Source of the DNA: Siphonodentalium dalli
Lineage: Eukaryota; Mollusca; Scaphopoda; Gadilida; Siphonodentaliidae
Length of the DNA: 64,000 nt
Assembly (NCBI GenBank): GCA_032622095.1
Contig: CP136064.1
Coordinates: 264,287,863 to 264,351,862 of the forward strand
Direction of reading: 5' to 3'
Made by a program: the position numbers and the translations under genes. This document shows positions 45,096 to 55,520 of this stretch, one piece after another; positions within the stretch are counted from its first letter, which is position 1, and each line of letters starts with the position of its first letter. The notes beneath the pieces were generated by a model. It was not told the DNA's origin. It saw nothing but the letters and a program-made list of their open reading frames with translations, and searched no databases.

Positions 45096-46460
45096 AAAAA
45101 TTACTATCTAAAAGGTATTTAGATGGTTCAGAATTAGTTTTGACACCCGAAAAAGTAGGCAATCATTGATGTGTTATGAATATTAATTGCGCCACGAGTA
45201 TTTTGTATGTTACGTGTTTTTTCGATATATATTAAGCGGTTATATCTATAGCAATGTTGATTTCAAATGAAAGCTGATAACAAACTGAAACTTCAGTTAG
45301 AATAGAATAGAATTTATTAGCAAGAACATCCATATATAAGGACAGGTTATGTATGCTATATTCACACTGTTATCAGATTTGGATAATTATACAAGTAGTT
45401 CCAAAAGTATATATCTGCCATGGAGAAAGGATATAGATGTCATGCTAACCTAAATTCAACGAATCTAAAGCTTCTTCCACACAACGGAAGTTTGCTTATC
45501 ACATATTTATATTATTATTATTATGCCGCACGCTGTTGCGACAATATAAGTGGTAGTCCATTTGTTTTCCCAAGAGAATATGACATGCACGAAATTGCAC
45601 ACATTCCATGTGGTTCGCGGTATACATGCAACCTTCCTCGAACGAGGCTATACAGTGCTCCAATTTCCAACAAGCTTTTCTAAACCATCTCGACCAATTT
45701 AAGAGTAAGAATTAACCATAGTTAGATTGTTTTATATTTATTGACAGATTCGCCCACTCGAGGCCAATGTCAAAACATACATACATAAAATAAAATAAAA
45801 TATGATTATAAATATAGTAACATAAACACATTAATGTCAATGTTTGGTGATTCACAACGTTAATGTAGAAATGGTTGAACCATGTCGCAGATGGTATTAC
45901 ATGTTTTGAGTTCATCATTTCTCCAGATGAGTGCGGTGATTAGCCATATGATCAAAGGTCTCGGTATAGTATCGTTTATTTATATACATGAACGCTCTCT
46001 TATATTTGTATAAACGGGGCATCGCATATAATGAATTGTTCTTCTGTTTATATACCTCTATATATTCCACACTCTTTGCAAATTCATTCAGCGGCGGGTA
46101 CTTTAGGTTGTTTGTGTCTGCATTTCTCAATGTCTAAACCATGGTTGCTAATCCGAAGCGTTGTAAACATATTCTATATAACAGCGATTTTTTAAGGAGC
46201 TTCAAACATGGTTCTATCCGGTATATTTTATTTTGTTTTCACTCTTCTATACGTTCGCAACTTGTTTTTACCTGATGTTTTTCGTCATTGAGTATATCTC
46301 GTCTGAAACAGCATACATGATAAATTTTTCGTATTGAACTCAAGGCTTTATACCCACTATGGAAAAATTTATTTTAATGTAATTATGCTTGTCTTTTAAA
46401 TAGTGGAAAATTACGGAAACGTATATCGTCGTATATGTATCTATAAGCCACAGTGAAACA
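45096..46460. other. Long stretch without a supported feature
   Basis: Frames of 64-87 codons occur on both strands without recognisable motifs. Confidence 0.4.
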
Positions 46461-46462
46461 CG

Positions 46463-46545
46463 ATTTCGTAATTTCACTGTAGCTTTCGTAATTTCACTGT
46501 AGCTTTCGTAATTTCACTGTAGCTTTCGTTATTTCGCTACATGTA
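46463..46545. repeat. ~21-bp tandem repeat, four units
   Basis: The unit TTTCGTAATTTCACTGTAGC is repeated, the last copy changed to TTATTTCGCTAC. Confidence 0.9.
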
Positions 46546-46810
46546 GCTTATTGCTGTCAGTTTCTTTCCGAGTATTATTCAATTTGTTGGTGTAAACAAT
46601 ATTTATTTGAACGAAAGAACAGAACATCACATTGACCATTAAACAAATAGAAAAACAAATAGTTCAAATGAGGATTGGATAACAAGCCATGAGCCTGTGG
46701 CTTTTATCAAGTTTTATGGCTTTAATATTCAATTTGTTGTACTATTAAAAGTGAAAATGCCGCACAATTTAAGGAAATTTGAGCATTAATAATGCACATT
46801 TAATAAAATT

Positions 46811-46971
46811 AATACCTACATGTTTTTGTTTGAATACCTGAAACATCTCATGAGTGTCTGGAAAGAAATTTCGAATTTTCACTCGCGGCTTGTAGCCGCT
46901 CGTGAAAAGTCGATATTTCTTTCCAGACACTCATGAGATATTTCGGTATATAAAGACAAACTGTAGGTATA
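46811..46971. repeat. 161-bp palindrome
   Basis: The outer arms start AATACCTACATGTTTTTGT and the inner arms CATCTCATGAGTGTCTGGAA and AGAAATTTCGAATTTTCAC pair with the right side around CGGCTTGTAGCCG. Confidence 0.85.
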
Positions 46972-47343
46972 TTCGCTATATATTTATGACATACTAACAA
47001 CATTTGTTTTGGACTGTAATCGATATTATCCTGTTACCAGAGCAATCGTTCGCGGTCGTTTTAAGAGTTTTATACCATTTGTTTAAGATTCCAAAGACTT
47101 GGGATGATTTTCTAATATGTTTTTTTCTTCTTATCAGAATAATCAGGCTACGCGGTGAGAAAAATGAAAATGTTATTGCATGTGACTCGCTCCGACGTTG
47201 TCCCCCCCCCCCCCCCTCCTCGCATTAATCACAACTGGTGGTTTTTTAGGTTGCCATTTAGGCTGATTTAGCAATTTTCAAATAGAGCTATAAGCTCTTC
47301 ATTATATAAGGCATGCCGATTTACTGGATATGCATGTATTATA
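46972..47343. other. No recognised feature
   Basis: A C15 run lies at 47202-47216. Confidence 0.4.
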
Positions 47344-47764
47344 AGGGTACGTTCATACACTGGCAAGTTTGCACGGTATGGTTTGCAGACATTTTGTCGT
47401 AGAAACGATATGGTGCCAGAATATGAACGGAAACAACCAAATAAGATGCATCTGTACCACAGTTAACTATATACGTGCGAAGTAAAATCTCTGTATAGTT
47501 CCACCTGCAGCGATGCCACTGGAATTTGCCTGTAAATAGCATGCAGTATCCTCGCAAGAATAAATCATACAGGTATTTGAAGGCAAATTCCAGTAGCACC
47601 GTTACAAGTGGAACTACATAAATTTTACTTCTCATGTCGTTAGCTTTGGTAAAGATGCATGTTATGTGCATGTTTCCGTTCATATTCTGGCACCATGTGA
47701 TTTTCTATGACCAAATGCCCGCAAAAAACATACCGTGCAAACTTGCCAGTGTATGAACGTACTC
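47344..47764. repeat. Family I long inverted-repeat element (I2)
   Basis: It is complete from AGGGTACGTTCATACACTGG to its complement ending ACGTACTCTTA. The halves pair over roughly 200 bp each. It resembles 22118-22525. Confidence 0.8.
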
Positions 47765-48215
47765 TTAGGGTATGTACACATGCACTGGAAAATTTTCCAG
47801 TTATTTTTGCATGTATTTTCGTCATAGAAAACTATATGGTACCACAATATGAACGGCAACATGCGTACACACATGCATCATCTATGCCAAAGTTAACGAC
47901 ATGAGAAGTAAACGTTCTGTAATCCCACATGTAACTGTGCTACTGACATTTACCTACAACTACCTGTATGATTAATTCTTGTGAGATAACTGAATGCTAA
48001 TGTACAGGCAAAAAATTAGCAAACAAAATCATCGTTACATGTGGAAGTGCAGAGTTTTTACTTCTCACGTTGTCAGATGTGTTACAGATGCATTTTAATA
48101 TAAGCATTTTTCCGCTCGTATTCTGTCACATTATAGCTCTCTGTACACTGCTCTGTATCGAAATTACTGCAAACAAAATTCACGGAAAATCTGAGTGTGT
48201 GAAATACGAATTGAA
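47765..48215. repeat. Family I-related element, tandem neighbour (I3)
   Basis: It begins AGGGTATGTACACATGCACT immediately after I2 and follows the same block order (GTCATAGAAAACTATATGGT, ACGACATGAGAAGTAAACG, GCTACTGACATTTACCT, TACAGGCAAAAAATTAGC) but is clearly diverged. Confidence 0.65.
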
Positions 48216-48432
48216 TGATCCCGCGAACTCGCGAAAATAATATGTCATATAATAGAAATTATCCTATCATATTCCGCGCACAAACATCGCCATGCTAGCC
48301 TGCTATATATCAGGTTATATCAGGGTTCTTAATTCCCAGAAAACTGCAGGTATAACACTGTCACAAAATGACTTTCAAATCGCGACAAAATTAAACTAGA
48401 GTTTTCAGATTTTGAGGCAGCAAATAATTTAC

Positions 48433-48730
48433 TGGATCATACCATGAATTTATACTCTAGTGACGCCAGTATAGAGATCATACTCCACCAAAAACCTGGG
48501 AACTTTTTGATGTTGGTGACAGGGAAATTTATACCATTGATAAAACAGAGCATGTAAATATATTTTTAATACCTGTTCCTTAATAAAGTTTTTCACTTTA
48601 CATTGTAGGTGAAGTTCCCAACTCGAGATTGCAAAATTTAAGTGACAATCATATAATTAATTCAATATTTATTGCGATATCGGCTCACAAAAGTGACAGA
48701 AAAGCATGCAATCTCGAGCTGGGACCACCC
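48433..48730 (+). repeat. Family H element, partial copy
   Basis: It matches the first two thirds of 1-520: GGATCATACCATGAATT, CTGGGAACTTTTTGATG, GTAGGTGAAGTTCCCAACTC and TATTGCGATATCGGCTCAC. The right inverted end is missing. Confidence 0.7.
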
Positions 48731-48733
48731 CCT

Positions 48734-48788
48734 ACCAGAGATATTATATATAATATCCCTCAGAGATATTATATATAATATCTCTGGT
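48734..48788. repeat. Short palindrome made of two ATATTATATATAATAT units
   Basis: CCAGAGATATTATATATAAT is matched by its complement across TATCCCTCAGA. Confidence 0.85.
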
Positions 48789-49297
48789 ATTATACTAACG
48801 GATTATTTTGTAGATTTGTGCGATGCATGTGTGGTACTAATGATTGTGATTTCAATTATTTTCTTTTATTTTCTTTTGCCTGGTAAGCGAAACGTTGGTT
48901 TAGGATTCTTAAGAAATTCCGATTTATTTTGGTAACAGGGCTTTTACTTATAGTCACGCATAATGTTTGCATAATTTTTCCATTATTATAATTTAATTTC
49001 ACACGATGAAGGTAATGAAAACCCTTAATATAGGAATACGTTTGACACCATTTTTACATCGTTGGTTTCATGGGCTATAACAAAATGGTAATATACACAT
49101 TTCGCACAATGAACTACATATATATGACAGATACCAATTACGAATAGGGTATATTAGGGTATATACTACATCACTAGAATTCAGTGTTATTTTCTATTCG
49201 TTGTCGTTTTCCCTGCCCGTAGTTATGCATGATTACGGTTTGGAAATTTCAAAATACTCACAAATACATCATATAATAAGTTGGCGATAGTTTCTCA
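48789..49297. other. No recognised feature
   Basis: No coding signal. Confidence 0.4.
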
Positions 49298-49455
49298 GCT
49301 CCTCAATGTGGGACGGGCAGTCGGGTCAGCTCCTCGATGTGGGACGGGCAGTGGGGGCAGCTCCTCGATGTGGGACGGTCAGTGGGGGCAGCTCCTCTGT
49401 GTGGGACGAGTTGTGTGAGCAGCTCCTCGGTGTGGGACGGGCAGTGGGAGATGAC
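49298..49455. repeat. ~32-bp minisatellite, five units
   Basis: The units read CAGCTCCTCGATGTGGGACG then GGCAGTGGGGG with a few substitutions. The minus frame at 49326-49517 is a by-product. Confidence 0.92.
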
Positions 49456-49744
49456 TCTATACCGTAGTTCATTGTGATTCCATTATGCGAAAGCTGTCTA
49501 TTAATCAGTATATTCAAAACAGGGAGATTGACAAAAAAGTTGGCAATTTAACTCATGGAATTAATTCTTGAATTATATGAAAGTTGGTGATAAACTAATG
49601 AATTTCCATCGAAAATGTATTCATCTATACAGTTCAAATCGGCAGAGGAATGTTCCATGGGTATTTCGAGTTTTATTAATTTTGTTCTGCAAGAATCGGC
49701 TTTATGTTTTTGACTGGCTTTAAATATTATTCCATTGGTGTATG

Positions 49745-49900
49745 TATAGTCCAACAAATTAGACATTCGGATTAAGAGGAATTTTAATATTTGGACGTTT
49801 ATGGACCTCTTAATGCTTCAGAAGGGTTAAGATAATCGTAAATGTCCAAATATTAAAATATATCTTAACCCGAATAGTCTATTGTTGGACTAGTGTATGT
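49745..49900. repeat. ~150-bp palindrome
   Basis: The arms TAGTCCAACAAATTAGAC, GGATTAAGAGG and TTTTAATATTTGGAC pair with the right side at about 80-85%. Confidence 0.75.
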
Positions 49901-50464
49901 AATACTCCTATCTTCAAAAATATTAACCAATAAAAAGTAAAACACCGAAATTCACGTGTTCCTTACGGCATGAACGGTTCTAAAATGTGTATTTAAAGAT
50001 GGACCCAGCTGCATCCAGGCTAATTTTTACAAAACATTTAACTTTTTATATGGAACCCATAGTGTATAAAATAACACTGGGACAAGAAGTGCTGCAAGAA
50101 ATATTTTGTTTGATATTGAATTTTCTATATATGCTTTTATTTCATATATACAGTTTCGATGTATGTATATGTTTTGTTAATTTTTCAATAACAAAATTAT
50201 AATATTTAGTATTTATAGGTCAAGTTTAAATGTCATATTTTGTTTTCAACATTTTTCAGCAGAATAAAAAGCAGAAAATGTGTTACAATAATGTGTTATG
50301 TTGTTGTTGTTGGTGTTGTTTTGATTGTTATGCGAAAATTTGTGATTTTCAGAATTCAACATAAAGTGTGACTTATATTTCTATATCTACATGAACCTAA
50401 ATATAATTTATTTTTTTATTCGGACGCGGTATATATATGGAAATTATAATTATCAATGAAATAT
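49901..50464. other. 3' flank of FoxL2; candidate poly(A) signals
   Basis: On the minus strand AATAAA occurs at 50407-50412 and 50415-50420, about 650 bp past the FoxL2 stop codon. If the transcript reads through the inserted element these could be its poly(A) signals. No other feature is recognised. Confidence 0.35.
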
Positions 50465-50510
50465 AAACCATATACATGAATCTCCTTTATCGTGCAAAAT
50501 AATAGAATAT

Positions 50511-51015
50511 CACCCCCGGTCAAGTGGTCCTGCCAATTTGTTATGATGTTGGGGTCCGGCTGAATTGCTATCATGCGGCTTGGGCAAACTTATGGCGCTA
50601 CTAAAAAGTACCGATATTTTTTTTCTTATGTTGTCATTTTCAAGGTGTTTGGCTAATCCGAGCCATTTGAGAAAAAGCCAGCCCCTGTATATGACCTATT
50701 CAAGAACATATATATTTTCGAAACATTTAATAATGGCTGTGCTTTGCAAAACGACGCGAATATCCATATTGATTATAGTCGATTTGCAACAACTAATGCA
50801 ACCAGTATTAAAATATTTCGCAATATATATGTTTTTGAATCTTTGATACACATAATGTTTTTTTTCTGGATATGTTCAGATTATTCGAATACCGCTAAAA
50901 TGACAACTTTAGAAAAAATAATGGTACTTTTTCTTAACAGCATCAGTTTGACCTAACAATTTAGCAGGACCCACCAGCATCATAGCACATTAGCAGGACC
51001 ACTTGACCAGTGGTG
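50511..51015. mobile_element. ~505-bp inverted-repeat element directly 3' of FoxL2
   Basis: The ends are about 45-bp inverted repeats: CACCCCCGGTCAAGTGGTCC at the left, and AGGACCACTTGACCAGTGGTG at the right being its imperfect complement. It is flanked by an unusually long, imperfect direct repeat (50465-50510 and 51016-51062; AAACCATATACATGAATCTC on the left). The element lies 51 bp past the FoxL2 stop, so it is in the 3' UTR or, if the gene is spliced there, in an intron. The internal 93- and 70-codon frames have no known motifs. Confidence 0.7.
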
Positions 51016-51066
51016 AAACCATATAGATGAATCTCTCTTATCATGCAAAAAATAATAGAATTTTGA

Positions 51067-51966
51067 TTACCTATCTGCCCAGTAAGAGTAAGGCATTGGG
51101 TATGCAGATTCCGTCTGTTGGCGACATGGAAATGGAAAAGAGGATCCGGACATGGAACTATAGTCACTAATCTGTGGGTAATGAGGTGACGGGGAATTAA
51201 GGACCCCTCCTTGCACGTGATTATAATGTCCAATGGCAGACGACATTCTTTCGCAAGAGTTGTATCCGTTGATTTGGGGGACCCCTGAGGGTGTTGTTGG
51301 GTTCCCGTGGATGAAACTCCATGGAGAATACTGCGCGTACTGAGAAGGGTACGCCGATGATGAAAAATAGTTCTTGGTCAAATTAAACTGTCCGTACGCA
51401 CAGCTGGAATCGGAGAAGAGAGGTCTGGTCAAAGGAAGGGTTGGTCGATATGGTCTTTTCATTCGGCGACGTCGTCGGTAATTTCCTTTTTCGAACATGT
51501 CATCAAAAGCAGGGTCCAAGGTCCAATAATTTCCCTTCCGTTCGCCGCCTCCTTCGCGAGGAACTTTAACGAAACACTCGTTCAAGCTTAAGTTGTGCCG
51601 AATGCTGTTTTGCCAACCTTTCTTGTTCTTCTCATAGTAGGGAAATTTATTAATAATATACTGATAAATTCCACTCAAAGTTAGCCTTTTGTCCGACGAT
51701 TCTTTCACCGCCATTGCGATCAATGCAACGTATGAATAAGGCGGTTTCTTGTTGGGGTCCGTGTATTTTTCCGCATTGTGGGTTTCTGAATTTTTCTCCG
51801 AAACTTCTTCAGAATCCGGTTCCAATTCCGATGCTTCCTTTTTCACGTCATCATTTTTAGAAATATTATTATCAAGTTCGTGATTCCCCAAACTGTCAGC
51901 TTGTGATAATTTCTGCTGTTTAGCACAATCCAGGAAATCATTTACTCCAAACATAAATTGCGCCAT
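51067..51966 (-). CDS. FoxL2: Forkhead transcription factor FoxL2
   Basis: A 299-codon frame runs from ATG at 51966 to TAA at 51067. It encodes a winged-helix DNA-binding protein of the FoxL2 class, a nuclear regulator known in animals for ovarian and female gonad differentiation. The forkhead domain spans residues 73-167: [14 protein letters not shown] at the start, the recognition helix [14 protein letters not shown] (119-132), and the FoxL2-typical [12 protein letters not shown] and [15 protein letters not shown]. The N-terminal part is acidic (residues 40-65), and the C-terminal part is rich in Tyr, Ser and Pro. The start has a good Kozak context (A at -3, G at +4). The ORF ends in PYSYWADR. 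The protein is shorter than vertebrate FoxL2, which continues past SYW, and the stop codon overlaps AG-GTAATC, a splice-donor-like sequence, so a small last exon may be missing. There are no breaks in the forkhead domain. No other gene is nearby. Confidence 0.96.
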   Translation of the reverse strand: MAQFMFGVNDFLDCAKQQKLSQADSLGNHELDNNISKNDDVKKEASELEPDSEEVSEKNSETHNAEKYTDPNKKPPYSYVALIAMAVKESSDKRLTLSGIYQYIINKFPYYEKNKKGWQNSIRHNLSLNECFVKVPREGGGERKGNYWTLDPAFDDMFEKGNYRRRRRMKRPYRPTLPLTRPLFSDSSCAYGQFNLTKNYFSSSAYPSQYAQYSPWSFIHGNPTTPSGVPQINGYNSCERMSSAIGHYNHVQGGVLNSPSPHYPQISDYSSMSGSSFPFPCRQQTESAYPMPYSYWADR

Positions 51967-52400
51967 GGTTTGTTTAAAAAGTTTGCGAGAACTACAGCCT
52001 ACACGGCCGACAAATGTTTCTAAACAAAATCTCCCAGAACCACAAATACTCTATTAGCACTGAAAACAAGAAGCAAACAATCCAACGTTTCAATGCTATC
52101 GACTGCCACAGTTGTGTCCTCAAATGGCATATGGCCCTTATGTGTCAGAAATTCATAAATCAGCAAATATCAGCGCCAAAACATAAACACATTTATCGCA
52201 CCATGAGATATGGTAAGTGGGCGAGGCCTAGAGGTATCATCGCTCCAGAATTACTCACAGACCCGTCAGTTGCTCATGAAGCCAGGGTGGCATTGGCTGT
52301 TTCGTCAATTAGCACCAGCCATCCCCCAATTCTTTCGACTCGTGTTGCAGAAATTAGCCGAACTCGCATATTTAAGACATTCTGCGTTAAGTAAATGTTT
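51967..52400 (-). promoter_or_regulatory. FoxL2 5' flank and probable 5' UTR
   Basis: Immediately before the ATG the minus strand reads TTTTTAAACAAACC, which contains a forkhead-type core (TAAACAA), so autoregulation is conceivable. A CCAAT pentamer in minus orientation lies at about 52291-52296, some 325 bp upstream. No convincing TATA box was found. The plus-strand frame at 52014-52394 has no domain and is not believed, although an antisense transcript of FoxL2 is known from oysters. Confidence 0.35.
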
Positions 52401-52984
52401 GTTTGAAATGTTGTAGAGGCATTTCAGACACCTTCCAAGGAAATTTACGCCGCTGAGTGATTCCTGTAATATAACCACGGACGAAAAACATCAGCGGTTC
52501 GGGTCGAGTCATTGCTAGTTTCCGTCAGACCAACACCGGTGATGACCGAGTATGGTTCATAGGGGCATCACTGGTCCTTGTTGGCATTCAGCATTGAAAC
52601 ACATACACGTGACATATAAAATGCCCTATATGCTTCGTTGGAATGACAAAACAATGGCATATATATATCAACGGAAATATACCGGGGCGCCGCAGGGAGG
52701 ATGGGGAATTTGCCCCGTCTGCCCTCCCCCAGCATAAAGACTTAGTGCCATTTCGATATTCATAATTAATCTATCTATTTAATATAATATACATGTATAT
52801 ACGTCAGTACCAGTAATCGTACCATTCACATGCTCACATATATACAAATTCGGAAGAAGTATATATTGTGTTCCCTGTTCCAATATAATGGTAGATTCGT
52901 TTTGTGTCAATATTCGAAACCATGCAAACTGATACGCTTCCCAACTCTCGGTGAAAGGGCTTCCTACTATATAACGATGTACCT
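52401..52984. other. No recognised feature
   Basis: No gene; short frames only. Confidence 0.4.
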
Positions 52985-53070
52985 ATAGCCCGGGTGACTG
53001 TGGTAATTAGGTCGTGAATACCATCATCGGGCTAGACGAGGTTGGCGCGGGTTCTAACCCCGATGTGAGC
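52985..53070 (+). repeat. tRNA-derived SINE-like head (possible)
   Basis: The segment has an A-box-like TGGTAATTAGG at about 53000 and a B-box-like GGTTCTAACCCC at about 53050, about 48 bp apart. A short D-stem (GAC/GTC) and a T-stem (CGGG/CCCG) are possible. The B-box has T where a purine is expected, and the anticodon arm does not fold, so this is at best a degraded SINE head, not a tRNA gene. Confidence 0.35.
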
Positions 53071-53719
53071 GAAAATCGGAACCGATTTTGGGATATAATT
53101 GTCGGAATCGATTTTCAAACTTAATCTGAATTGAGGTACATCTCAATGTCCCATTCAGATCGATACATGGCCATTTCGATAAGAACTGAGAATTCGTTCA
53201 CGCTCGTTGAAGCAAGCACATTTGAAGCAATGCAGGTTTGGTCAATATCGTATTACCATATATACGCGAATATGAAGAAAAACGAAATCTCGTTCGTGCA
53301 GACTGGACGAAGCGCTAATTTGAAATATTTTCATAAAATATTTGTGGCAATCCTCGAATAGATTACACGTATGAATGGAATTTAAAGATTCCAATCAACG
53401 TCAGATTTATATAATTAAATTAATTTAATCGACAGGGCATCATAACATTTGTCATAACAAAAGTGCATCACATTATGAATTGATTTAATATCATCAGCAT
53501 TAATATGATGATCATCATATCATGTAATTAACGTCCGAATCAGCCGATCAGAATGTGTTTTGGCCCAGTGTAAGTTAAAGGCACTCGTGGTTTGAGGGTC
53601 CACCTTATATGTTAAATTTATTTACATCGCGGTCCGGTTTCAGTGATCAACATATAGCTAAACATTCTTGCGGCAACATAAATACCAATTAAAGTGATCG
53701 AATTCAGAATATTCTTCAG
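53071..53719. other. No recognised feature
   Basis: AT-rich, without coding signal. Confidence 0.4.
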
Positions 53720-53880
53720 CATGGAACAATAAAGAGCGTTCCTTGTCAATCTATTCCTGATATAGTAGACTAAAGAGCGTTTGTTTCACTTCTGCGCGCA
53801 AAATTAAAATCAGCTGGAAAATGGCTGTGGAACTGGGAAGTATTTTGCAGAGTTTATATATGAGGCTGGTATGTCAATGT
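53720..53880 (-). repeat. Family D repeat (D6)
   Basis: In reverse orientation it has CAATAAAGAGCGTTCC, TATTCCTGATATAGTA, TAAAGAGCGTTTGTTTC and CAGCTGGAAAATGGCTGTG, in the same order as the complement of 39500-39640. Confidence 0.7.
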
Positions 53881-54043
53881 TTCGTGTATTTTTCATCATA
53901 TCACATACCTCCGTCGAAATTGTACGTCGACAAAATTTATAAGTTCGAATTATCCATGTCAGTTTACAGTATTCCTTACACATATAATATTTGTGATTTT
54001 GTCAAAAAGTGCAAGTATATAAATCTCAAATACCATTTTTTTA

Positions 54044-54540
54044 GCTCAACTTTACAAAGTCAAGTTTGAGCTATTGCCATGGTTGACGTCCGTCGTCCGT
54101 GCTTCAACAATTTTCTTCGACACGCCCTACAGGCCGCACCCCTCATCCGATCTTCACCAAACTTAACATGTAGCTTCAGGGTGACCTATAAATGGGAGCT
54201 ATCGATTTGTTTTCTGAATTTCGATGATATACATTTTATTCTTTGCATGACTAATTCCTTGGCACATCATACATGCAGACAACATCCCTCATCCGAGGAT
54301 CACCAATCTTCATATGGATCTTCGGGTTGACCTCTAAATAGGAGTCTCCTATTTTGACCGAAATTCGTTGAAAAACATGTCCGCCAGCGGCCATCTTGAA
54401 ATTTACTCTTTGTATAACTAAATCCTTTGGCGCATGTGCACCCTATACAGACCACATCCTTCATCCGATCATCACCAAATTTCATTTGGATCTTCGGGGT
54501 GACTTCTAGATTGGAGCCTTCGATTACAGACATATTATGG
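54044..54540 (-). repeat. Family L repeat with AGCTCAA end
   Basis: It starts AGCTCAACTTTACAAAGTCA and TTTGAGCTATTGCCATGG and then gives three ~110-130 bp units with CATCCGATCTTCACCAAACT, GGGTGACCTATAAATGGGAG and GTCCGCCAGCGGCCATCTTG-like blocks. It is the inverted relative of 44690-45095. Confidence 0.7.
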
Positions 54541-55219
54541 ACTTGTTCGAGTTCGTGAACGATAAGTTAGTATTCAGGCGTTATGCCAACCTGGAGAATG
54601 TAGCATTCTACTGACATCGTCGAAATTTCAACGAAATCGACCATGCCACTCAATAGAAAACATTGTCAAAACTACGCTCAATTGTAAATATTTACATCTG
54701 GATTCGGAACGAAACAATCGGCGACAAACGCAAATGATTTCGCCATCCAGAGTCGGTGCATTTAATTAATATATCAGAATGACGCTGTGTGTTGGCAATT
54801 TGGATTAATATTCGTAAAAAGAACAACTTTGAGCAAGATTATTCTCAATTTCTATTGGATCACGCTACCGGGGTGTTTCACATCACTTTAATTCTGAAAT
54901 TCGTTATAAAACCTTCGATGTACGGCATTGTAAAAAGCTCAATCGGACGCCTCGCTCCTTTCCGTCGAATGTACGCTCGGAAACCACCTAGTACAAACGC
55001 TATCGCATGCCAAATGGGGTGGGATGCTGAAAAATCGCAAGCCAATTTGCGCGCGATTTAGTTTGCCGTGTCCCGCGTGACTCAGCATCGCATGCGAATA
55101 TGTTTCGATTGTAAAATTCAAAGAAATGTAACTCTAACATACCCGTTATTTAGTAAAAAATCATACCAAAAGAATGACACCACAAAGAGACACGTTTCAA
55201 AAACACTATAGGAAAAATC
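54541..55219. other. No recognised gene
   Basis: Part of it (54841-54890, TGGATCACGCTACCGGGGTG) resembles 26281-26325. The 90-codon frame at 54789-55061 shows no known domain. Confidence 0.35.
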
Positions 55220-55520
55220 ACTTTTAGGGTGGGTGGGCGGCGGACGTCACTGTCTAAGACTGTTATTGAAGCAACGTCACCCCTTTTTCAAATTGATATC
55301 GAGGCAGTCAGGTCGCGCCAGCGACCGCTGCCGCGGGGGCCTGATGGCTCATAAAAACAACTCTATATATAAGCGCCCGCGGCTACCACTTTATAGCATC
55401 AAGGGTAGACTGAGCAAATCGAGACGGGATGCTGGTCCCGCCAAACTCTCCAGACGGCATCGACATATCAAAACGCATGCGATTCTCGCCTATCGTATCC
55501 GTATTTGGACGAGATTGTAA
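55220..55520 (+). promoter_or_regulatory. GC-rich patch with strong TATA box (possible promoter)
   Basis: This stretch is clearly richer in G+C and CpG than its surroundings. It contains CTATATATAAGCGCCCGCGG at about 55361, where TATATATAAG is a good TATA box on the plus strand. It lies about 3.3 kb upstream of FoxL2 in the divergent direction. No linked coding exon is recognised; a promoter of an unannotated RNA or a transposon promoter are both possible. Confidence 0.25.

Noticed and set aside
50565-50956. Frames of 93 and 70 codons within the element behind FoxL2 as a transposase
   Set aside because: They are too short and show no catalytic motif; the element is considered non-autonomous.
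52014-52394. 126-codon plus-strand frame upstream of FoxL2
   Set aside because: No domain is recognised. It lies in the probable FoxL2 5' flank; an antisense RNA is possible but nothing here shows a protein.
52985-53070. tRNA gene
   Set aside because: A-box and B-box-like sequences exist, but the anticodon arm does not fold and a key T-loop purine is missing. It is kept only as a possible SINE head.
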